From the NCBI RefSeq assembly GCF_900109575.1, contig NZ_FOAF01000010.1, positions 62,001 to 126,000 on the forward strand: a stretch of 64,000 nt of DNA, written 5' to 3'. Source of the stretch: Olivibacter domesticus. GTDB taxonomy: Bacteria; Bacteroidota; Bacteroidia; Sphingobacteriales; Sphingobacteriaceae. Positions 45,160 to 55,246 of the stretch are shown in pieces. The notes under the pieces were generated by a model, which was not told where the DNA came from, ran no database searches, and saw nothing but the letters and a program-made list of their open reading frames with translations. A program made the position numbers and the translations under genes. The stretch's first letter is position 1, and each line of letters opens with the position of its first letter.

Positions 45160-45178
45160 GCTCCATCTGACTGATGGA
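45152..45178. repeat. 27-base repeat, copy 1, with hairpin TCCATC/GATGGA
   Basis: The 27 bases match 55294-55320 at 26 positions. The copy overlaps the last two codons and stop of the sulfatase. Its right half can fold as TCCATC-5 bases-GATGGA. In both copies a gene start follows (66 and 15 bases later) after an AATTATTWAC leader. Confidence 0.85.
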
Positions 45179-45244
45179 TTGAAAACCGCTTTGGGGTTCA
45201 TGAGTGCCAAAAGTAAAATAGAATTGACGAATAATTATTTACAA

Positions 45245-46390
45245 ATGAAACATATAAGGAAATTTTTACGATCGTTTTTCACCTTTTTAATTTGCATACA
45301 CGTGATTGGCGCAGCAGCACAGCCCATACCAGCGCAAGAAAAGGAAGAAGTAGTGGTATTTGAGCCAAAAATAGGAGAATATTCGTCTATCCGTATACCG
45401 GCGTTGGCGCTGACAAAAAAAGGAACCCTACTCGCATTTGCTGCGGGACGGATAGAAAGCGCAAGCGATTGGGCGGACATGGACTTGCTGTTGCGGCGGA
45501 GCGAAGACGGCGGTAAAACATGGGGCGCTGTACAGGTAGTTGCCAAACGTGCGGGAGGCAAACCTACCGACAATCCCGCCCCTATCGTAGATCGTGATGG
45601 TACCATCCATTTGTTATACCAACGTGATTATGCTTACGCATATCATATTCAATCTACTGATGACGGACACAGCTGGTCGCAGGCTGTAAACATTACTGCT
45701 ACTTTTGAAGCATTTAAGCAGGATTACGACTGGAAGGTGTTGGCCCCATCTCCTGGGCATGGCATACAGCTTAAGAGTGGGCGGTTATTGGTGCCTGTAT
45801 GGCTTGCCAATTCGGATAAGATAAAACCGCATAGAAGTCATCGGCCTTCCCGTATCGCGACCATCTATAGCGACGACAACGGAAAAACGTGGCACAGGGG
45901 CGTGATGGTGCCTGAGGTGGAAGGGTTTAAAAACCCCAGTGAAACCATGGCTGTGCAACTCCCGGATGGCAGGGTAATGCTGAGCATCCGTAATGAGTCT
46001 GATAAAAGACGGAAAGGCATAAGCTTCAGTAAGAATGGGATTTCAGAATGGACTGCCCCCACTTATGACGAAGCATTGTTTGAACCGATCTGCATGTCTA
46101 GCATCATCGCTACCCAATACCGAAAGAAGAATTATTTACTCTTCTTGAATCCAGACAGTGAACACATTCCTAAACATCCCCGGCAGAATCTAACACTGAA
46201 AGCGAGCAACGACAGTGGTAAGACTTGGATAATCGAGCAGGTGGTCAATGAAGGGATTTCGGCTTATTCAGATATTGCTGTGGGAGCTAACGGAGCTGTT
46301 TACTGTTTGTTTGAAACCAAACACAATCCTACAGATAGCTGGTCGCTGGTTTTAAAACAGTTGGATTTAAAAGGGTTGGTAAACGACTGA
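45245..46390 (+). CDS. nanH: Exo-alpha-sialidase, GH33
   Basis: 381 residues from the ATG at 45245, which starts a signal peptide ending near HVIGAAAQ; an upstream in-frame ATG at 45146 lies inside the sulfatase. The RIP motif is at Arg50-Ile-Pro52. Asp-boxes SxDxGxxW occur at 86-93, 137-144, 209-216 and 321-328. Candidate catalytic residues are Glu233 (NPSETMAV), Tyr341 (SAYSDIAV) and Asp in DWADMDLLLRRS, with triad arginines 50, 249 and 313. It releases terminal sialic acid, the entry step of the locus. Confidence 0.92.
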   Translation: MKHIRKFLRSFFTFLICIHVIGAAAQPIPAQEKEEVVVFEPKIGEYSSIRIPALALTKKGTLLAFAAGRIESASDWADMDLLLRRSEDGGKTWGAVQVVAKRAGGKPTDNPAPIVDRDGTIHLLYQRDYAYAYHIQSTDDGHSWSQAVNITATFEAFKQDYDWKVLAPSPGHGIQLKSGRLLVPVWLANSDKIKPHRSHRPSRIATIYSDDNGKTWHRGVMVPEVEGFKNPSETMAVQLPDGRVMLSIRNESDKRRKGISFSKNGISEWTAPTYDEALFEPICMSSIIATQYRKKNYLLFLNPDSEHIPKHPRQNLTLKASNDSGKTWIIEQVVNEGISAYSDIAVGANGAVYCLFETKHNPTDSWSLVLKQLDLKGLVND

Positions 46391-46713
46391 ATGCAGTGAA
46401 ACAGGCTAACGCCAAGTGCCCGCTTTTTAACTTCGAATACGACATAGAAAAGGAAAGCTAGTATTAATAAAAAATAATAGGCAAGGGCCGTCATAGCTAA
46501 AGCATTACCTATTTACTTGATGTTGATCCCGGCAATGGTTGGTGGGGTAGTATGTGAACCAATATATGAGCGAACATTAGGGCAGAGCCATGCCAGCAAA
46601 TCCGTTTAATTTTTTTTAATTAAAAGTTTTGAAATGTGGTGTTAAGTCTTTTATATTTGTTCATATGTTCTACATAATAACCAATTTCCAATTATTAAAC
46701 TTAACTCTATGTC
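46391..46713. other. Intergenic stretch between the sialidase and SusC
   Basis: No gene is seen. Its right end contains the SusC promoter and operator at 46628-46676. The SusC pair therefore begins a transcription unit separate from the sulfatase-sialidase pair. Confidence 0.6.
46628..46676 (+). promoter_or_regulatory. Promoter and operator of the SusC-SusD unit
   Basis: TTTG (46628-46631), 20 bases, TATATTTG (46652-46659), 4 bases, palindrome TATGTTCTACATA (46664-46676). This is the best-formed of the three shared promoters of the locus. The ATG follows 37 bases later. Confidence 0.75.
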
Positions 46714-49700
46714 ATGAAGGTTTGTTTGTTATTTATTGTTTTCCTGTATTGCGCTGTTTTTTCGGTGCAACATGTAGCCGCACAGGATAGAAGGGTTACA
46801 GGTACCGTCAGTGGGGCTGACGGAAAGCCGCTGGAAGGGGTGACTGTTTCACTCAAGGGTTCAACCGTAAAAGCCACTACGGATAAAAACGGCGCATTTC
46901 ACATCGGTGTTCCTCCTCTGGGTGGAGCGCTTATTTTTTCAACTATTGGTTTTGAAACAAAAGAAGCTTCAATACCGACATCGAATGAGATTATTGTCAC
47001 GCTAGTTGAAGCACATGAGAATCTAGATGAAGTGGTAGTAGTGGGATACGGTACACAGTCCCGACGAACGCTTACTTCAGCGATTACGAAGATAGGGGGA
47101 GAGGTTTTACGTGACATTCCCATCACTACAGTTGGAGAGGGATTGAGAGGTAAAGTTGCCGGTGCACGGGTGTATCAATCTAATAACACACCCGGTGCAG
47201 ATGCTGTTTTTCGGATACGTGGTGGTTCGTCCATTAATAAATCCAACGATCCGTTGGTACTGGTAGATGGGGTAGAACGAGCGTTTTCAGGTGTCAATCC
47301 GAACGATGTGGAATCGATTGAAGTACTGAAAGATGCCGCTTCCACTGCTATTTATGGATCGCGTGCTTCTAATGGGGTAGTGCTGATTACCACCAAACAG
47401 GGTTCATCCTCGCAGGCGCCACGGATCACGTTTGACGTAAGCCTTGCGCATCAGGAACCGGAAACGCTGATCGATTTCATGAATGCACGCGACTATATCA
47501 ATACGGTGAGGCCTGCTGTGGCCTTGAGTCCGACTCCGGAGTACAATAGTGCCTCGGGATATTCAGCAAGTTCAGGCAATGATGCAAATTCTCTTTATTC
47601 CACTCGATACCTGGGCGAAGGCGAAGCTGTGCCCGCAGGGTATCATTCGATGCCCGATCCGCTCGATCCGAGTAAAACATTGATATACCAAGATAACGAT
47701 TATCAATCGCTGATGTTCCGTGAGGTGCTTTGGCAAAATTATTACCTCGGTGTAGATGGTGGTAACGAATTTCTTCGGTATGCAGCAAGCGGTGGCTATA
47801 CAAATGATGGCGGTGTAGCCTTGGGGACTGGTTACTCCCGCTATAGTGCACGTGCAAAGACGGATGCGAAAATCTCAGAACGACTTACGTTAAATACGGC
47901 TTTCGATTTTTCATTAACGCGTTCGAGTGAGTTCGAGAACCAGATGAATGTGATTGCAAGGGGATTGGCGACACCTGCTACGCAGAAAGTGTATTATGCT
48001 GACGGTCGGCCGACACCGGGTTACAATGCTAGTTCACCGAACCCTGTTTGGTGGGACTATACACGCGACGTAGCAAATAAGGACCGACGGCTTTCGTTGA
48101 TTGGAGGATTGAATTATCGGATTCTGGACCAATTGAAGGCTAATGTCCAAGTTTCGAACTATAGTCACGTCACGCAATATGATTATTTTGAGAAAGCACA
48201 TGAATTCAGCGGTCTCCGAACCACAAAAGCAACATTCGGCGAGTTGGAAAGGACGAAATTAGACGCATATCTTTCTTATGACGAGACTTTTGGCAGCCAA
48301 CATTCAGTGTCCGGGATGGCAGGCTACTCCTATCAGGTGACCGATAACAAAGGATTTTCGGCTAGTGCCACAGGTGCCAGCTCGGATAAGGTGCCTACAT
48401 TGACAGCCGGCCCGAACAAAACCGGTGCAGACAGTAATTTTGATAAGCAAGTGCTTATCGGTTATTTTGGCCGTCTATCTTACGATTTTAAGAAAAAATA
48501 TTTGCTGATGGCCACCTTTAGGGTCGACGGATCGTCGCTCTTTGCTAGAGAAAATAGATGGGGCTTTTTTCCTGGTATATCTGGCGGGTGGATCATGTCA
48601 GACGAAAATTTCCTGAAGGACAATCGGGTGATTAATTACCTGAAATTGCGGACGAGCTACGGACAGACAGGTAATAACTCAATAGGATTATACGATGCTT
48701 TGGGCCGCTTTGCCACCGATGCACGGTATAATGGAAATGCAGGTATTGTGCCCGGAAATGTAGGCAGTGCGACATCTAGTATGCCGAATAGGAACTTGAC
48801 CTGGGAAACATCAACCCAACTCGATGCCGGTTTCGATCTGAATATTGTTAACAACCGAATTTCAATCAGCGCCGATTATTTTAATAAGGTCACCGAAGAC
48901 CTGCTGTTTAGTATGGAACTGCCAAATACTTCCGGGTTTAATAACGTGCAAACCAATGTCGGTAAGGTGCGATTCCATGGTTATGATCTGGAACTTTCGT
49001 CGCGAAATATACAGACGGATGCCTTTTCCTGGGATTCAAAATTAACCTGGAGCTTTGTCAAGAACAAAGTGCTTGAATTGCCCGACAATGGACGCGATCG
49101 GAATCGTATCGGTGGAATCACCTTATCGGATGGGACGGCTTATGGTGGTACGGCAGAAGGGGAACCATTGTATCGGTATTATGGTTATATGGTGGATCAC
49201 ATCCTGCAGAACGCCGAACAGGCGGCAAATGCACGATACGACGAAAGCGCTAGGGGTTGGGATCCTGCAGATGGGCAAAACATCCGTGGACGCAAGCTAC
49301 CGGGCGATTATGAATGGATGGATCGCAACGGTGACGGACGGATTAACAACATGGACCAGTTTGAGCTCGGTGTAACTGTGCCACACACCACAGGTGGATT
49401 GAACAACTCCTTTTCTTACAAAAACTTTAGCCTAAATGTCTTTGTGGATTGGGCTTTGGGCCATTCGATTAACCATAATGCCTATATGCGCTATTTCATG
49501 AATACTTTTGCCAATAATTACACGCTTGTGGACAGAGTGAAAGAGACATGGACGCATGAAGGGGATGACACAAAGTATGCCCGGTTTACGGCGAATGACC
49601 CAGATGCGGGTAACTCGAATTTTTCGAGAACATCTAATGTCTTTAATTATAAAGGTGACTACCTCTGTATCCGAGAAGTAACTTTGCAGTACCGACTGCC

Positions 49701-49905
49701 GGAAAAAGTCTTCAGTAAACTAGGCGTAAAAAGTATGGTCCTTACCCTTTCGGGGAATAATTTACACTATTTCTCCGCCTTGCGAGGAACAGGTATTTCG
49801 CCCGAAGTAGGGGCGTCCACTACGTATAGTAATGCTGGCGGAAATGCGTATTATAATTACCCCCCGATCAGAAGGTTTTCAATTGGAGCCAAAATAACCT
49901 TATAA
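46714..49905 (+). CDS. SusC/RagA-type TonB-dependent outer-membrane transporter (sialic acid, NanO-like)
   Basis: 1063 residues. A signal peptide ending VAAQ is followed by the carboxypeptidase-regulatory-like domain (VTGTVSGADGKPLEGVTVSL, about 27-105), the TonB-box region EVVVVGYGTQ, and the plug with RIRGGSSINKSNDPLVLVDG and the SusC signature SIEVLKDAASTAIYGSRASNGVV. The rest is the 22-strand barrel. It forms the channel under the SusD lid. Neighbours point to sialic acid or sialyl-oligosaccharides as cargo, as for NanO of Bacteroides and Tannerella; the symbol is left open because the substrate is inferred. Confidence 0.9.
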   Translation: MKVCLLFIVFLYCAVFSVQHVAAQDRRVTGTVSGADGKPLEGVTVSLKGSTVKATTDKNGAFHIGVPPLGGALIFSTIGFETKEASIPTSNEIIVTLVEAHENLDEVVVVGYGTQSRRTLTSAITKIGGEVLRDIPITTVGEGLRGKVAGARVYQSNNTPGADAVFRIRGGSSINKSNDPLVLVDGVERAFSGVNPNDVESIEVLKDAASTAIYGSRASNGVVLITTKQGSSSQAPRITFDVSLAHQEPETLIDFMNARDYINTVRPAVALSPTPEYNSASGYSASSGNDANSLYSTRYLGEGEAVPAGYHSMPDPLDPSKTLIYQDNDYQSLMFREVLWQNYYLGVDGGNEFLRYAASGGYTNDGGVALGTGYSRYSARAKTDAKISERLTLNTAFDFSLTRSSEFENQMNVIARGLATPATQKVYYADGRPTPGYNASSPNPVWWDYTRDVANKDRRLSLIGGLNYRILDQLKANVQVSNYSHVTQYDYFEKAHEFSGLRTTKATFGELERTKLDAYLSYDETFGSQHSVSGMAGYSYQVTDNKGFSASATGASSDKVPTLTAGPNKTGADSNFDKQVLIGYFGRLSYDFKKKYLLMATFRVDGSSLFARENRWGFFPGISGGWIMSDENFLKDNRVINYLKLRTSYGQTGNNSIGLYDALGRFATDARYNGNAGIVPGNVGSATSSMPNRNLTWETSTQLDAGFDLNIVNNRISISADYFNKVTEDLLFSMELPNTSGFNNVQTNVGKVRFHGYDLELSSRNIQTDAFSWDSKLTWSFVKNKVLELPDNGRDRNRIGGITLSDGTAYGGTAEGEPLYRYYGYMVDHILQNAEQAANARYDESARGWDPADGQNIRGRKLPGDYEWMDRNGDGRINNMDQFELGVTVPHTTGGLNNSFSYKNFSLNVFVDWALGHSINHNAYMRYFMNTFANNYTLVDRVKETWTHEGDDTKYARFTANDPDAGNSNFSRTSNVFNYKGDYLCIREVTLQYRLPEKVFSKLGVKSMVLTLSGNNLHYFSALRGTGISPEVGASTTYSNAGGNAYYNYPPIRRFSIGAKITL

Positions 49906-49916
49906 ATGAAAGTATC

Positions 49917-51371
49917 ATGAAGATCAAACAATATTATCTTATCTATATAATGGCCAGTTTGCTCGGAATGCAGGCATGCCATGACAAATTGGATGTTGAC
50001 CAAAAAAGTGCCATTACAGCGGATGCTATGTGGGCAGATGAAAGTGATGCTGCTGCAGCAATGTATGGCGTTTACAATGAGATGCGCTTCGCGTTTTCGG
50101 ATGCTTATATCTTCTGGGGAGAATACCGTTCTGGCCTATGGGGGCGAGGTTTGGCTACTAATGCGACTTATAGTGATCCGTTTACTAACCAGCTAAACGC
50201 CTCGCATACCCACGCGAACTGGCAGAACCTGTATACAACGATTAATGATTGTAATCTCATCCTGAAATATACGCCTAACATTTCCTTTGCTGATGAAGCA
50301 AACAAGAACAAAGTTTTAGCCAATGCGCTATTTGTCCGGGCATTCTGTTACTATTGGATCGGTCGTATTTGGGGTGACGCTCCTGTATTGGTCAACGGGT
50401 TCGAGTCTGGAGAACAAGAAGATCTCTACCCTTCCAGGGAGCCGGCCGACCGTGTGTTCGAGCAAGTGCGTGTTGATCTGGAGGCGGCCAATTCGCTCAT
50501 GCCGGAAAATGTTAACGACCGTAATTTAGCCTCGAAGGGAGCAATCAATCTATTGCAAGCTGATTATTATCTGTGGATGGCTAAAGTGAGGGGAGGAGGT
50601 GATGCTGCGTTAACTTTAGCAAAGCAAGCCGTTGATGCTGTTGTGAACAACTCCAATTACACGTTAATGACAGATTTTTCAAGTGTATTCAACAATAAAC
50701 TTAACCAGGAAATCGTATTTGCGTGGAGCTATGTAATGGACGAGTATACAGGGGGCTATCCGGCGGATCATCTGGTGCCTTTGCAATACATATCGGCACA
50801 ATACATCGAAAATCCCATTAAGGTGGGTAGTCATCAGCAATGGATTTTCTTGACCGATGAGTATAAGAACTTCCTGTCGGCAAATGCCGATGATCAACGA
50901 AAAAATGTAAGCTTTGAAACGTTTTTCGATGAGCCGAAAGACGCGACCTTTCAATGGATCAATAAGTATGCTGGTAGCTGGCAGAACCAAACCCGCGTTT
51001 TTGATGCAGATATTGTGGTTTACCGGTACGCCGATGCCTTGCTGATGAGTGCCGAAATTGAAAACGCGCTAGGTAATTCATCCGTAGCTGTTGAACGGCT
51101 TAATGCCGTGGCTGAACGGGCTTATGGTATAGCTAATTTTTATCCCAACGCCGTGCCGCCGCAGCAAATAGATCGAGCAATTATTGATGAACGGAAAAAA
51201 GAGTTTGTAGCGGAAGGCAAAATCTGGTGGGACTTGATTCGATTTGGTGTAGTGTTTGAGGAAGTCGGTAGCCTTGCCGGCCGCCAAAATGAACAGAACA
51301 TTCTTCTTTGGCCAGTGCACAATTCATCGATCAATAGTAATCCGAATATCAAACAGACACCTGGATATTGA
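49917..51371 (+). CDS. SusD/RagB-type surface lipoprotein (NanU-like)
   Basis: 484 residues. The lipobox is MASLLGMQAC with Cys21 as lipid anchor, followed by helical TPR-like repeats (NCNLILKYT-type segments and NKVLANALFVRAFCYYWIGRIWGD, the SusD signature for the first helices) and the C-terminal IDERKKEFVAEGKIWWDLIRFG. It binds glycan at the surface above SusC, 11 bases upstream of it in the same unit. Ligand inferred from neighbours is sialic acid. Confidence 0.9.
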   Translation: MKIKQYYLIYIMASLLGMQACHDKLDVDQKSAITADAMWADESDAAAAMYGVYNEMRFAFSDAYIFWGEYRSGLWGRGLATNATYSDPFTNQLNASHTHANWQNLYTTINDCNLILKYTPNISFADEANKNKVLANALFVRAFCYYWIGRIWGDAPVLVNGFESGEQEDLYPSREPADRVFEQVRVDLEAANSLMPENVNDRNLASKGAINLLQADYYLWMAKVRGGGDAALTLAKQAVDAVVNNSNYTLMTDFSSVFNNKLNQEIVFAWSYVMDEYTGGYPADHLVPLQYISAQYIENPIKVGSHQQWIFLTDEYKNFLSANADDQRKNVSFETFFDEPKDATFQWINKYAGSWQNQTRVFDADIVVYRYADALLMSAEIENALGNSSVAVERLNAVAERAYGIANFYPNAVPPQQIDRAIIDERKKEFVAEGKIWWDLIRFGVVFEEVGSLAGRQNEQNILLWPVHNSSINSNPNIKQTPGY

Positions 51372-51392
51372 TAACCGATAAATTGAAAAATT

Positions 51393-52811
51393 ATGATAAG
51401 TTATCATTGCAAGCGGCTGATTTGCCTATTTGTTACAACCTTTTTTTTAACAGGGGCCTTGGCGAAGGTGAAATTGCCCGCGGTGTTTAGTGATGGTATG
51501 GTCTTGCAACAACAAGCCTCCGTACCGGTATGGGGTACTTCAAATGGTCAGACCGTTGATATTACCACTTCTTGGAATGAAAAGAAATACCGTGTACAGG
51601 TCAATGATGATGGTGCTTGGCGGGTGATGGTAATAACGCCGAAAGCTGGAGGGCCGTATGAGATTTACCTAAACGATGGAAACGAAATGGTGTTGCGGGA
51701 TGTGCTGATTGGTGAAGTTTGGCTTGCTTCGGGCCAGTCAAATATGGGTATGCGGGTAGCCAGTCCGCCCACCCAACCCGTATTGCATGCAGATAGACTT
51801 ATTTCGGAAGCCGGCAATCCACTTATTCGCTTGTTTAGACTACCGGTAAAGCAAGCCATACATCCTTTGGATGACTGTGATGCCACCTGGACACAACCCG
51901 ATTCGGCATCCGTATCGGCATTTAGCGCCGTTGCCTATCAATTTGCACTAAATCTACAGCGAGAACTAGGGGTGCCGGTTGGTATCTTGCAATCCGCCTA
52001 TGGAGGGACACAGGTCCAAGCATGGATGGATTCGACTTCGCTTAACTCTTTTCCAGAGCTTGCCAGTCTGAGGATACCTGAAAAGGTGACAAAAAATACG
52101 CCGACAGTGCTGTTCAATGCCATGATTTATCCGATTTTGGGATACAGGATTAAAGGTGCGATATGGTATCAAGGTGAAGGAAACCGCGGCACGGCCGATC
52201 GCTACGCCGACTGGTTTGCCGGTATGGTACAGGGTTGGCGGGCGAGGTGGAATCAAGGTGACTTTCCCTTTCTTTATGCGCAGATAGCACCATTTAAGTA
52301 CGACGGAAAAAATCAGTCGGCTTATCTACGAGAGGCCCAGTTACAAGCAATGACAGAAATACCCAATACGGGGATGGCCGTGACGTTGGACGTTGGTTCC
52401 AAAGAAACGATACATCCTCCAGATAAAACAACGGTTGCTGGGAGGTTGTCAAATCTGGCGTTAGCAAAGGTTTATGGAAAATTATCAGAAGAGACGAACA
52501 GTCCAGTACTCAAAAAGACGAAGAGAAAGGGAGGCAATATTCATTTGTATTTTGACAACGTAGCAGAAGGACTTGTTATGAGAGATAGTGAAACAGCAAA
52601 TGATAATTTTGAGGTGGCGGGCGCGGATCGACAATTTTATCCGGCAACGGCACGTATTGTGACTGACAATGAGCTAATCATCCAGAGTCGGCAGGTAGCC
52701 CATCCAATTGCGGTGCGTTATTGTTTTAAAGATTGGGCGATCGGTAGCCTATTTAATTCAAGGGGACTGCCCGCCTCTTCATTCAGAACGGATAAGGGAG
52801 GGTACAAGTAA
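51393..52811 (+). CDS. nanS: Sialate O-acetylesterase
   Basis: 472 residues. A signal peptide (ICLFVTTFFLTGALA) is followed by the jelly-roll part KLPAVFSDGMVLQQQASVPVWG. The SGNH-type nucleophile is in GEVWLASGQSNM, the middle block is GAIWYQGEGNRGTADRY, and the acid-base pair is the Asp and His around KETIHPPDK. These enzymes remove 9-O- or 4-O-acetyl groups from sialic acid in the periplasm so that it can be transported and cleaved. It lies 21 bases after SusD and follows in the same unit. Confidence 0.9.
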   Translation: MISYHCKRLICLFVTTFFLTGALAKVKLPAVFSDGMVLQQQASVPVWGTSNGQTVDITTSWNEKKYRVQVNDDGAWRVMVITPKAGGPYEIYLNDGNEMVLRDVLIGEVWLASGQSNMGMRVASPPTQPVLHADRLISEAGNPLIRLFRLPVKQAIHPLDDCDATWTQPDSASVSAFSAVAYQFALNLQRELGVPVGILQSAYGGTQVQAWMDSTSLNSFPELASLRIPEKVTKNTPTVLFNAMIYPILGYRIKGAIWYQGEGNRGTADRYADWFAGMVQGWRARWNQGDFPFLYAQIAPFKYDGKNQSAYLREAQLQAMTEIPNTGMAVTLDVGSKETIHPPDKTTVAGRLSNLALAKVYGKLSEETNSPVLKKTKRKGGNIHLYFDNVAEGLVMRDSETANDNFEVAGADRQFYPATARIVTDNELIIQSRQVAHPIAVRYCFKDWAIGSLFNSRGLPASSFRTDKGGYK

Positions 52812-53183
52812 TATAAATGAGCAGAAAATAGCACATTTGAAACCATTATGAATGCAATAAAGGTGGGCACAATATGAATAATTAACTGAGTGTAACGAGC
52901 TTGTTTATGCCAAGGAGAGAATCACTCAAACCGCCAAAGGCAGCATGAATACTTTTGGAAACAGAAATAAATGAATAAATAATTATATACAGATGAAACC
53001 ATCATGATTTGCCAATCACACAGTGAAATGAACTAAGCGTAGCGTTCTCTTGAACGTTGCTGAAAAACATACAAAAAGTGAAAAATAAATCATGATAGCT
53101 TCATCGCCTTAAAAAAAACAACTTAGCGAAGCGATCTCATTGATACCGCTATAAATAAACAATATATCAATAATTATATACGG
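52812..53183. other. Repeat-rich gap with an orphan gene leader
   Basis: No ORF. The leader AATAATTATATAC plus RBS-like AG and ATGAAA occurs at 52978-52998 without a following gene, and again before nanA at 53169-53189. AACTWAGCGWAGCGWTCTC occurs at 53031-53049 and about 53128-53146. ATCACAYAGTGAAATG at 53015 recurs at 55268. The pattern fits a deleted gene or duplicated leaders. Confidence 0.55.
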
Positions 53184-54116
53184 ATGAAAAAAACAGAAGG
53201 TTTAATAGCAGCGACTTTTTCTTCGTTTCACGAAGATGGGACACTTAATCTTGACATAATTCCCACGGTGGTGAGTGGGCTGATAAAAGACGGATTAGCA
53301 GGAATTTTCATTTGTGGTACCAACGGAGAAGGTCCAAATCTGACAATAGAGGAGCGGATGGCGGTAGCGGAAGCGTATGTTGGTGTCGCAAAAGGGAAAT
53401 TGAAAATCATGATTCACGTAGGTCATGCTTCCATCGAAGAAGCTCGTAAGCTGGCTAAGCATGCCGCATCCATTGGAGCCGATGCGATTTCATCGGTGGC
53501 CGCTTTTTATTTTAAACCCCAATCGGTGACTAACCTGGTAGATAGCATAGGTGCTATTGCTCAAGCTGCGCCGAATATTCCTTTTTATTACTATCACATC
53601 CCCTCCTTAACAGGTGTAGGTATCGATATGATTGATTTTTTGACGTTGGCTGAAGTGAATATTCCAAATCTTGCAGGAATCAAGTATACGGCGTCGACCA
53701 TCCACGAATATCAAGCTTGCCTAAATTACAAAGGTGGTAAATTTGATGTGCTCTATGGATACGATGAGCTGTTGCTTCCTGCGTTAGCTGTGGGGGCGAA
53801 AGGGGCTGTGGGAAGCACCTATAATTTTGCGGCCCCTCTATATCTTCGGGTAATGGAGCTCTTTGAGGAATGCAAGCTTCATGATGCGCAGCGGGTACAA
53901 CTTGGATTAGTAGAGATGATTCGGGAAATGACTAAATTTTCGCCCATTCCTGCGCAAAAAGCAATTATGGAGATGATGGGGATATCACTTGGCCCCACAC
54001 GGTTACCGCTGGTACCCCTCGAAACTTTGGATAAAGAAGTACTGAAAACACGACTGGAAAAGATCGGTTTTTTTGATGCGCTGAAGCAGGTTGAACCAGT
54101 GAATAAAGAAGTATGA
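53184..54116 (+). CDS. nanA: N-acetylneuraminate lyase (DapA superfamily)
   Basis: 310 residues. The glycine-rich substrate loop is CGTNGEGPNLT at 44-54. The tyrosine of the catalytic site is Tyr137 in YYYHIP. The Schiff-base lysine is Lys167 in LAGIKYT. The GTNGEG form is that of the NanA and eukaryotic NPL group rather than of dihydrodipicolinate synthase (GTTGE). The enzyme cleaves Neu5Ac to ManNAc and pyruvate in the cytoplasm. Its stop overlaps the NanM start (ATGA). Confidence 0.92.
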   Translation: MKKTEGLIAATFSSFHEDGTLNLDIIPTVVSGLIKDGLAGIFICGTNGEGPNLTIEERMAVAEAYVGVAKGKLKIMIHVGHASIEEARKLAKHAASIGADAISSVAAFYFKPQSVTNLVDSIGAIAQAAPNIPFYYYHIPSLTGVGIDMIDFLTLAEVNIPNLAGIKYTASTIHEYQACLNYKGGKFDVLYGYDELLLPALAVGAKGAVGSTYNFAAPLYLRVMELFEECKLHDAQRVQLGLVEMIREMTKFSPIPAQKAIMEMMGISLGPTRLPLVPLETLDKEVLKTRLEKIGFFDALKQVEPVNKEV

Positions 54117-55231
54117 AAATTTTTGCAATTAGCTATTTATCATTGATGATATTAACGATGGGACAAGCATGTACTGAAAAGACTAAAGAAATTGATATTG
54201 AATGGACGCAATTCCCGCAAGTGCCCGACCCGGTGGGGTTTGCCGGTGCGTTTGGAGGAATAAGCCATGATAAGCTCCTGACGGCGGGAGGGGCCAATTT
54301 TCCCGAAGGAACAAGGCCTTGGTCAGGCGGAATAAAGCAGTGGAATGATAAGGTATGGGCATTAGACTTGGGTGCGGACACCTGGAAGGAAGTGGGGCGA
54401 TTGCCACGCCCGCTGGGTTATGGTGTATCGCTCACCTGGAATGAAAAAATATTGATTTTCGGTGGTGCAGATCAACAACGTCACTATGAGGATGTGATCA
54501 GTTTGGAGTATGTAGATGGAAAATTGGCGATTGATTCTCTGCCGCCTTTGCCATTACCTCTGGCTAATATGAGTGGCGCAATTATAGACGATGTCGTGTA
54601 TTTAGCTGGCGGGTTGCAGGGACCGACTGCAGAGCATGCTGAAAGGATATTTTGCTCCTTGGATCTTCGCCGAATGGCAGCTGGTTGGCAGCTATTGGAT
54701 ACATGGCCAGGATCTGAGCGGATGTTGGCCCTATGTGGTGAACTGGATGGAAAATTTTATCTGTGCAGCGGAGTTGCTTTGAAGAAGCAGATAGGAGACA
54801 CGACACCTACCAGAGAATATCTAAGGGATGCTTATCGTTATCTTCCCGGAAAAGGATGGGAGACAATATCATCATTGCCTCATGCAGTCGCTGCAGCACC
54901 TGGTCCCGCATTTTCTTTTGACAAAGGATTAGTTGTACTTGGTGGTGATGATGGTAGCTTGGCCCTTCGCAATAATGAACTAAAGGATGAACACCCAGGT
55001 TTTCAGAAAGATATATTGGTGTACAAGGCCACAACAAACCAATGGGAAACTGGGGGTGAAGTTTTTACGGATAAAAAGGATGACGCAGCGGATAATCCCA
55101 CTGCCAGTGTTTGGGCGCCTGTTACGGCTACGGCCATGAAATGGAAAGGAAGCGTTATCATTCCAATGGGCGAAGTGCGTCCTGGCGTACGGACCAACCG
55201 TGTGTTGGTAGCAAACTTTAATGAACAATAG
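54113..55231 (+). CDS. nanM: Sialic acid mutarotase, NanM-like kelch lipoprotein
   Basis: 372 residues, starting four bases before the nanA stop. A signal with the lipobox MGQAC (Cys20) is followed by six kelch-like repeats, for example GISHDKLLTAGGANFP, KILIFGGADQQ, VVYLAGGLQG, KFYLCSGVA, and LVVLGGDDGS. The arrangement fits the cyclically permuted mutarotase family. It speeds the alpha-to-beta anomer conversion of sialic acid in the periplasm, giving the transporter its preferred form. Confidence 0.88.
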   Translation: MKIFAISYLSLMILTMGQACTEKTKEIDIEWTQFPQVPDPVGFAGAFGGISHDKLLTAGGANFPEGTRPWSGGIKQWNDKVWALDLGADTWKEVGRLPRPLGYGVSLTWNEKILIFGGADQQRHYEDVISLEYVDGKLAIDSLPPLPLPLANMSGAIIDDVVYLAGGLQGPTAEHAERIFCSLDLRRMAAGWQLLDTWPGSERMLALCGELDGKFYLCSGVALKKQIGDTTPTREYLRDAYRYLPGKGWETISSLPHAVAAAPGPAFSFDKGLVVLGGDDGSLALRNNELKDEHPGFQKDILVYKATTNQWETGGEVFTDKKDDAADNPTASVWAPVTATAMKWKGSVIIPMGEVRPGVRTNRVLVANFNEQ

Positions 55232-55246
55232 AAGATATGAACCGTT

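Noticed and set aside
45146-45244. Upstream start of the sialidase at 45146
   Set aside because: It would add 33 residues in front of a good signal peptide and overlaps the sulfatase end; the ATG at 45245 is preferred.
47498-47857. Antisense ORF of 119 residues within SusC
   Set aside because: Shadow of a well-supported SusC gene; low-complexity and without a start context.
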